Shown piece by piece: positions 23,936-25,508 of a stretch of DNA of 25,508 bases. The notes under the pieces are model-generated. The model was given only the letters and a program-made list of their open reading frames with translations, was not told the DNA's origin and did no database searches. Made by a program: the position numbers and the translations under genes. Within the stretch, counting starts at the first letter, position 1. Every line of letters begins with the position of its first letter. The DNA is from CAYOBW01 sp964402115 (lineage in GTDB: Bacteria; Verrucomicrobiota; Kiritimatiellia; UBA8416; CAYOBW01), in contig CAYOBW010000084.1 in assembly GCA_964402115.1 (NCBI GenBank), positions 1 to 25,508 of the forward strand, written 5' to 3'.

Positions 23936-24735
23936 GGCGCGCCCCGTGTTGGATATGGAAGTGCCGCGCCCCGCAGGCGGGCGACGATGACGAGCGGGTG
24001 ATAGGTCAGCGGCAGCTCGCCGTTGTGTCCGCAGGCGGCGGCGTAGTCCCGCCCGAACGCGGCCACTTCGCGCGGGGTCCACGGACGCGTCGCGAGCGCG
24101 TTGACCCCCGTCTCCTGCAGGTGCCGCAGCAGCGCGCGCAGGTCCGGGAAGGTCAGCGTGCGCATCCGCTCCCGCGCGACGAGCACCTCGCAGGATGCCG
24201 CCAGCGCGGCGCGCCACTCCTGCACCGACCAGTACGGGAGCGTCTGTCCCGTGATACGCGTGATCTCGCGCAGGTTGGCAGGGCCGAATGTGCCCAGGGC
24301 CAGCCAGCCGCCGGGCCGGAGGCGCGCGCACAGCCCGGCCAGGAACGTCGGCAGGTTGCCGGCCCACTGCAAGGCCGCGTTGGCCGCCACGAGGTCGAGC
24401 TGGTCCGGCAGCGCCGCCGTTTCCATGTCGCCCGCCAGGAACCGGACGCGCGTTTCCGGATGCCGCGCCTGGCAAGCCGCGGCCGTTGCCGCGCAGGCAG
24501 GGACGAGGTCGTTGAGGTAGAGCTCCCGCACGCGGCAGGCGGCGAGCAGCCGCTCGGTCAGCAGGCCCGTGCCGCAGCCCAGGTCGAGCGCCCGGTCGAA
24601 TCCCGTGGCGCCCGCGAGCCGCCGCAGTTCCGTCGCCAGCTCATTGGCCATCTCGCGCTGCACGACGGCGCTGCGGTCATAGGTCGGCAGGCTGCGCGCG
24701 AACCGCCGCGCAACGAGCGCTTTGTCGGGGTTCAC
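23932..24735 (-). CDS. bioC: Malonyl-ACP O-methyltransferase
   Basis: This 267-residue protein is a class I SAM methyltransferase. Motif I is LDLGCGTGLLTERLL, followed by YLNDLVPA, the family's AGDMET segment, DLVAANAALQWAGNLP and LRPGGWLALGTFGP, all diagnostic of BioC. Known role: it methylates malonyl-ACP to let fatty-acid synthase make the pimeloyl chain. I chose the GTG at 24735 because it overlaps the bioG TGA (GTGA) and gives the normal BioC length. An upstream in-frame ATG at 24771 would lie inside bioG. Confidence 0.95.
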   Translation of the reverse strand: MNPDKALVARRFARSLPTYDRSAVVQREMANELATELRRLAGATGFDRALDLGCGTGLLTERLLAACRVRELYLNDLVPACAATAAACQARHPETRVRFLAGDMETAALPDQLDLVAANAALQWAGNLPTFLAGLCARLRPGGWLALGTFGPANLREITRITGQTLPYWSVQEWRAALAASCEVLVARERMRTLTFPDLRALLRHLQETGVNALATRPWTPREVAAFGRDYAAACGHNGELPLTYHPLVIVARLRGAALPYPTRGAP

Positions 24736-25397
24736 GGCGTGCACGCGAGCACCTCCTCCCACGTTTGCCATAGATGAAACGGATAGTGCGGTCCGTCGAG
24801 CGGCAGGGCCGGCACGCCGTGTTGCGCCCAGCAGCGCCGCTGGTTGTCCGGGGCGATGATCCGGTCCGCCGCCGCCACCCGCGCCGTGCGGAAGACGCAC
24901 ACGGCCGGGGCTGACAGGGTGCGCAGGGCCGCCAACTCCTCCGCCTGCTCCGCGGGGGAGCGGTCCGGCCGGCGCGCGTCGAAGTGCGCGTACGCCGCGG
25001 GGGCGGCGCACATGCGGCGCACGAACTTCTCCCAGCCGCCCGCCGGCAGGTGCTCCGCCGTAGCGGTCAGCAGGCGGTCCGGGATGCCCCGCTCAGCGTC
25101 CTGCGGCACGAGCGTGCCGTTGATGGCGAGCGCGCGCGTGAGCGTCCAGCCGCGCTCGAGGGTCACGCGGTTGGCGACGGCACAGCCGAACGACCATGCG
25201 ACGAGGGCCTTCTCCACATAGGCGTCCGCCTCCGCAAGGGCCGGGGGCGGCGGGGCGAGGGTGCGGTAGTCGTGGCAGAGCAGCACGTCCCAGGCCGTGC
25301 TGGCCAGCCCGGCGAACGGCCGTGCATCCATGCCCCAGCCGGCGAAGCAGACGAGGACCCTCGGGCGTCCCTCGCGGTGCAGCCAGGTGGCGTTCAC
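24732..25397 (-). CDS. bioG: Pimeloyl-ACP methyl ester esterase BioG (DUF452)
   Basis: This 221-residue alpha/beta hydrolase is of the DUF452/BioG type, not BioH. Features are RPRVLVCFAGWGMDARPF near the start, LLCHDYR, the nucleophile elbow ALVAWSFGCAVANR (WSFG in place of GxSxG), ALAINGTLVPQD, and a late GPHYPF segment with the expected His. Known role: removal of the methyl group added by BioC, releasing pimeloyl-ACP. The GTG start overlaps the bioF TGA by 4 bp. It lies between bioF and bioC, as in several anaerobes that use BioG. Confidence 0.93.
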   Translation of the reverse strand: MNATWLHREGRPRVLVCFAGWGMDARPFAGLASTAWDVLLCHDYRTLAPPPPALAEADAYVEKALVAWSFGCAVANRVTLERGWTLTRALAINGTLVPQDAERGIPDRLLTATAEHLPAGGWEKFVRRMCAAPAAYAHFDARRPDRSPAEQAEELAALRTLSAPAVCVFRTARVAAADRIIAPDNQRRCWAQHGVPALPLDGPHYPFHLWQTWEEVLACTP

Positions 25398-25508
25398 GGC
25401 GCACCTCCCTGCCGCCACCGGGCCAGCAGGCCGGCCAGCCGCTCCAGCTCCGCGGGGGGCATGTCGGCGCCGAGCGAGAAGCGCAGGCGCGCGGTCCCCT
25501 CCGGCACG
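25394..25508 (-). CDS. bioF: 8-amino-7-oxononanoate synthase, C-terminal end only
   Basis: The last 37 codons of the gene are in the window, ending RWRQGGAP. They include VPEGTARLRFSLGADMPPAE, which matches the C-terminus of BioF and related alpha-oxoamine synthases (P.GTARLR..L.A..T). The assignment rests on this short tail plus the adjacent bioG, bioC and bioD. Known reaction: PLP-dependent condensation of pimeloyl-ACP with alanine. Confidence 0.85.
   Translation of the reverse strand, partial: VPEGTARLRFSLGADMPPAELERLAGLLARWRQGGAP

Overview
This window is a high-GC (roughly 65-70% by eye) bacterial chromosome segment. Its gene content points to the PVC group, most plausibly Kiritimatiellota, Lentisphaerota or a related Verrucomicrobiota lineage. 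The indicators are several formylglycine-type sulfatases (one a two-domain fusion), a heparinase II/III-like protein with the CxxC insert I associate with PVC polysaccharide lyases, a WRGP-type PQQ-like beta-propeller protein, a URO-D-family protein and many short palindromic intergenic repeats. The taxonomic call is inference; there is no rRNA or other marker gene in the window.

Layout. Positions 1-6965 (minus strand) hold one apparent transcription unit, gatC-gatA-gatB-pilB-pilT-second pilB-like gene (cut by the window edge), led by a good sigma70-type promoter at 7025-7053. It couples tRNA-dependent amidation (Glu-tRNAGln/Asp-tRNAAsn amidotransferase) with type IV pilus motor ATPases. Positions 7144-9852 (minus) encode a secreted protein made of two complete sulfatase domains. 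Positions 10344-12131 (plus) hold two lipoproteins, an LpoB-like penicillin-binding-protein activator and a COG3014-like TPR lipoprotein. They run convergently into a secreted heparinase II/III-family protein (12137-14068, minus). Positions 14330-15823 (plus) hold ppnP (nucleoside phosphorylase) and a URO-D-family gene 3 bp apart.

Positions 15824-20180 are an accessory and decay zone. It contains a CHPERSEGS-type palindromic repeat, a frameshifted gene remnant, an intact brnTA toxin-antitoxin pair, a DUF2750 gene, and a pair of about 155-bp inverted repeats enclosing a broken tyrosine recombinase. It also has a deleted four-helix-bundle (23S rRNA IVP-type) gene flanked by hexanucleotide-type inverted repeats, a 33-codon ORF with a good ribosome binding site, and an orphan DUF4160 gene. 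BrnTA and DUF2750 have visibly lower GC than the flanks, suggesting acquisition.

Positions 20184-21587 (plus) encode a Tat-type sulfatase whose 3' end runs into a 76-bp tandem repeat. Positions 21735-23084 (minus) encode the secreted beta-propeller protein. Positions 23243-25508 (minus) hold a biotin operon, bioF (3' end only)-bioG-bioC-bioD, in which every junction is a 4-bp stop/start overlap. BioC and BioG make and release the pimeloyl-ACP that BioF uses; BioD closes dethiobiotin.

No tRNA, rRNA or CRISPR array was seen. The most interesting objects are the double sulfatase, the inverted-repeat-bounded recombinase remnant, the hexamer-flanked four-helix-bundle remnant and the gat/pil gene union.
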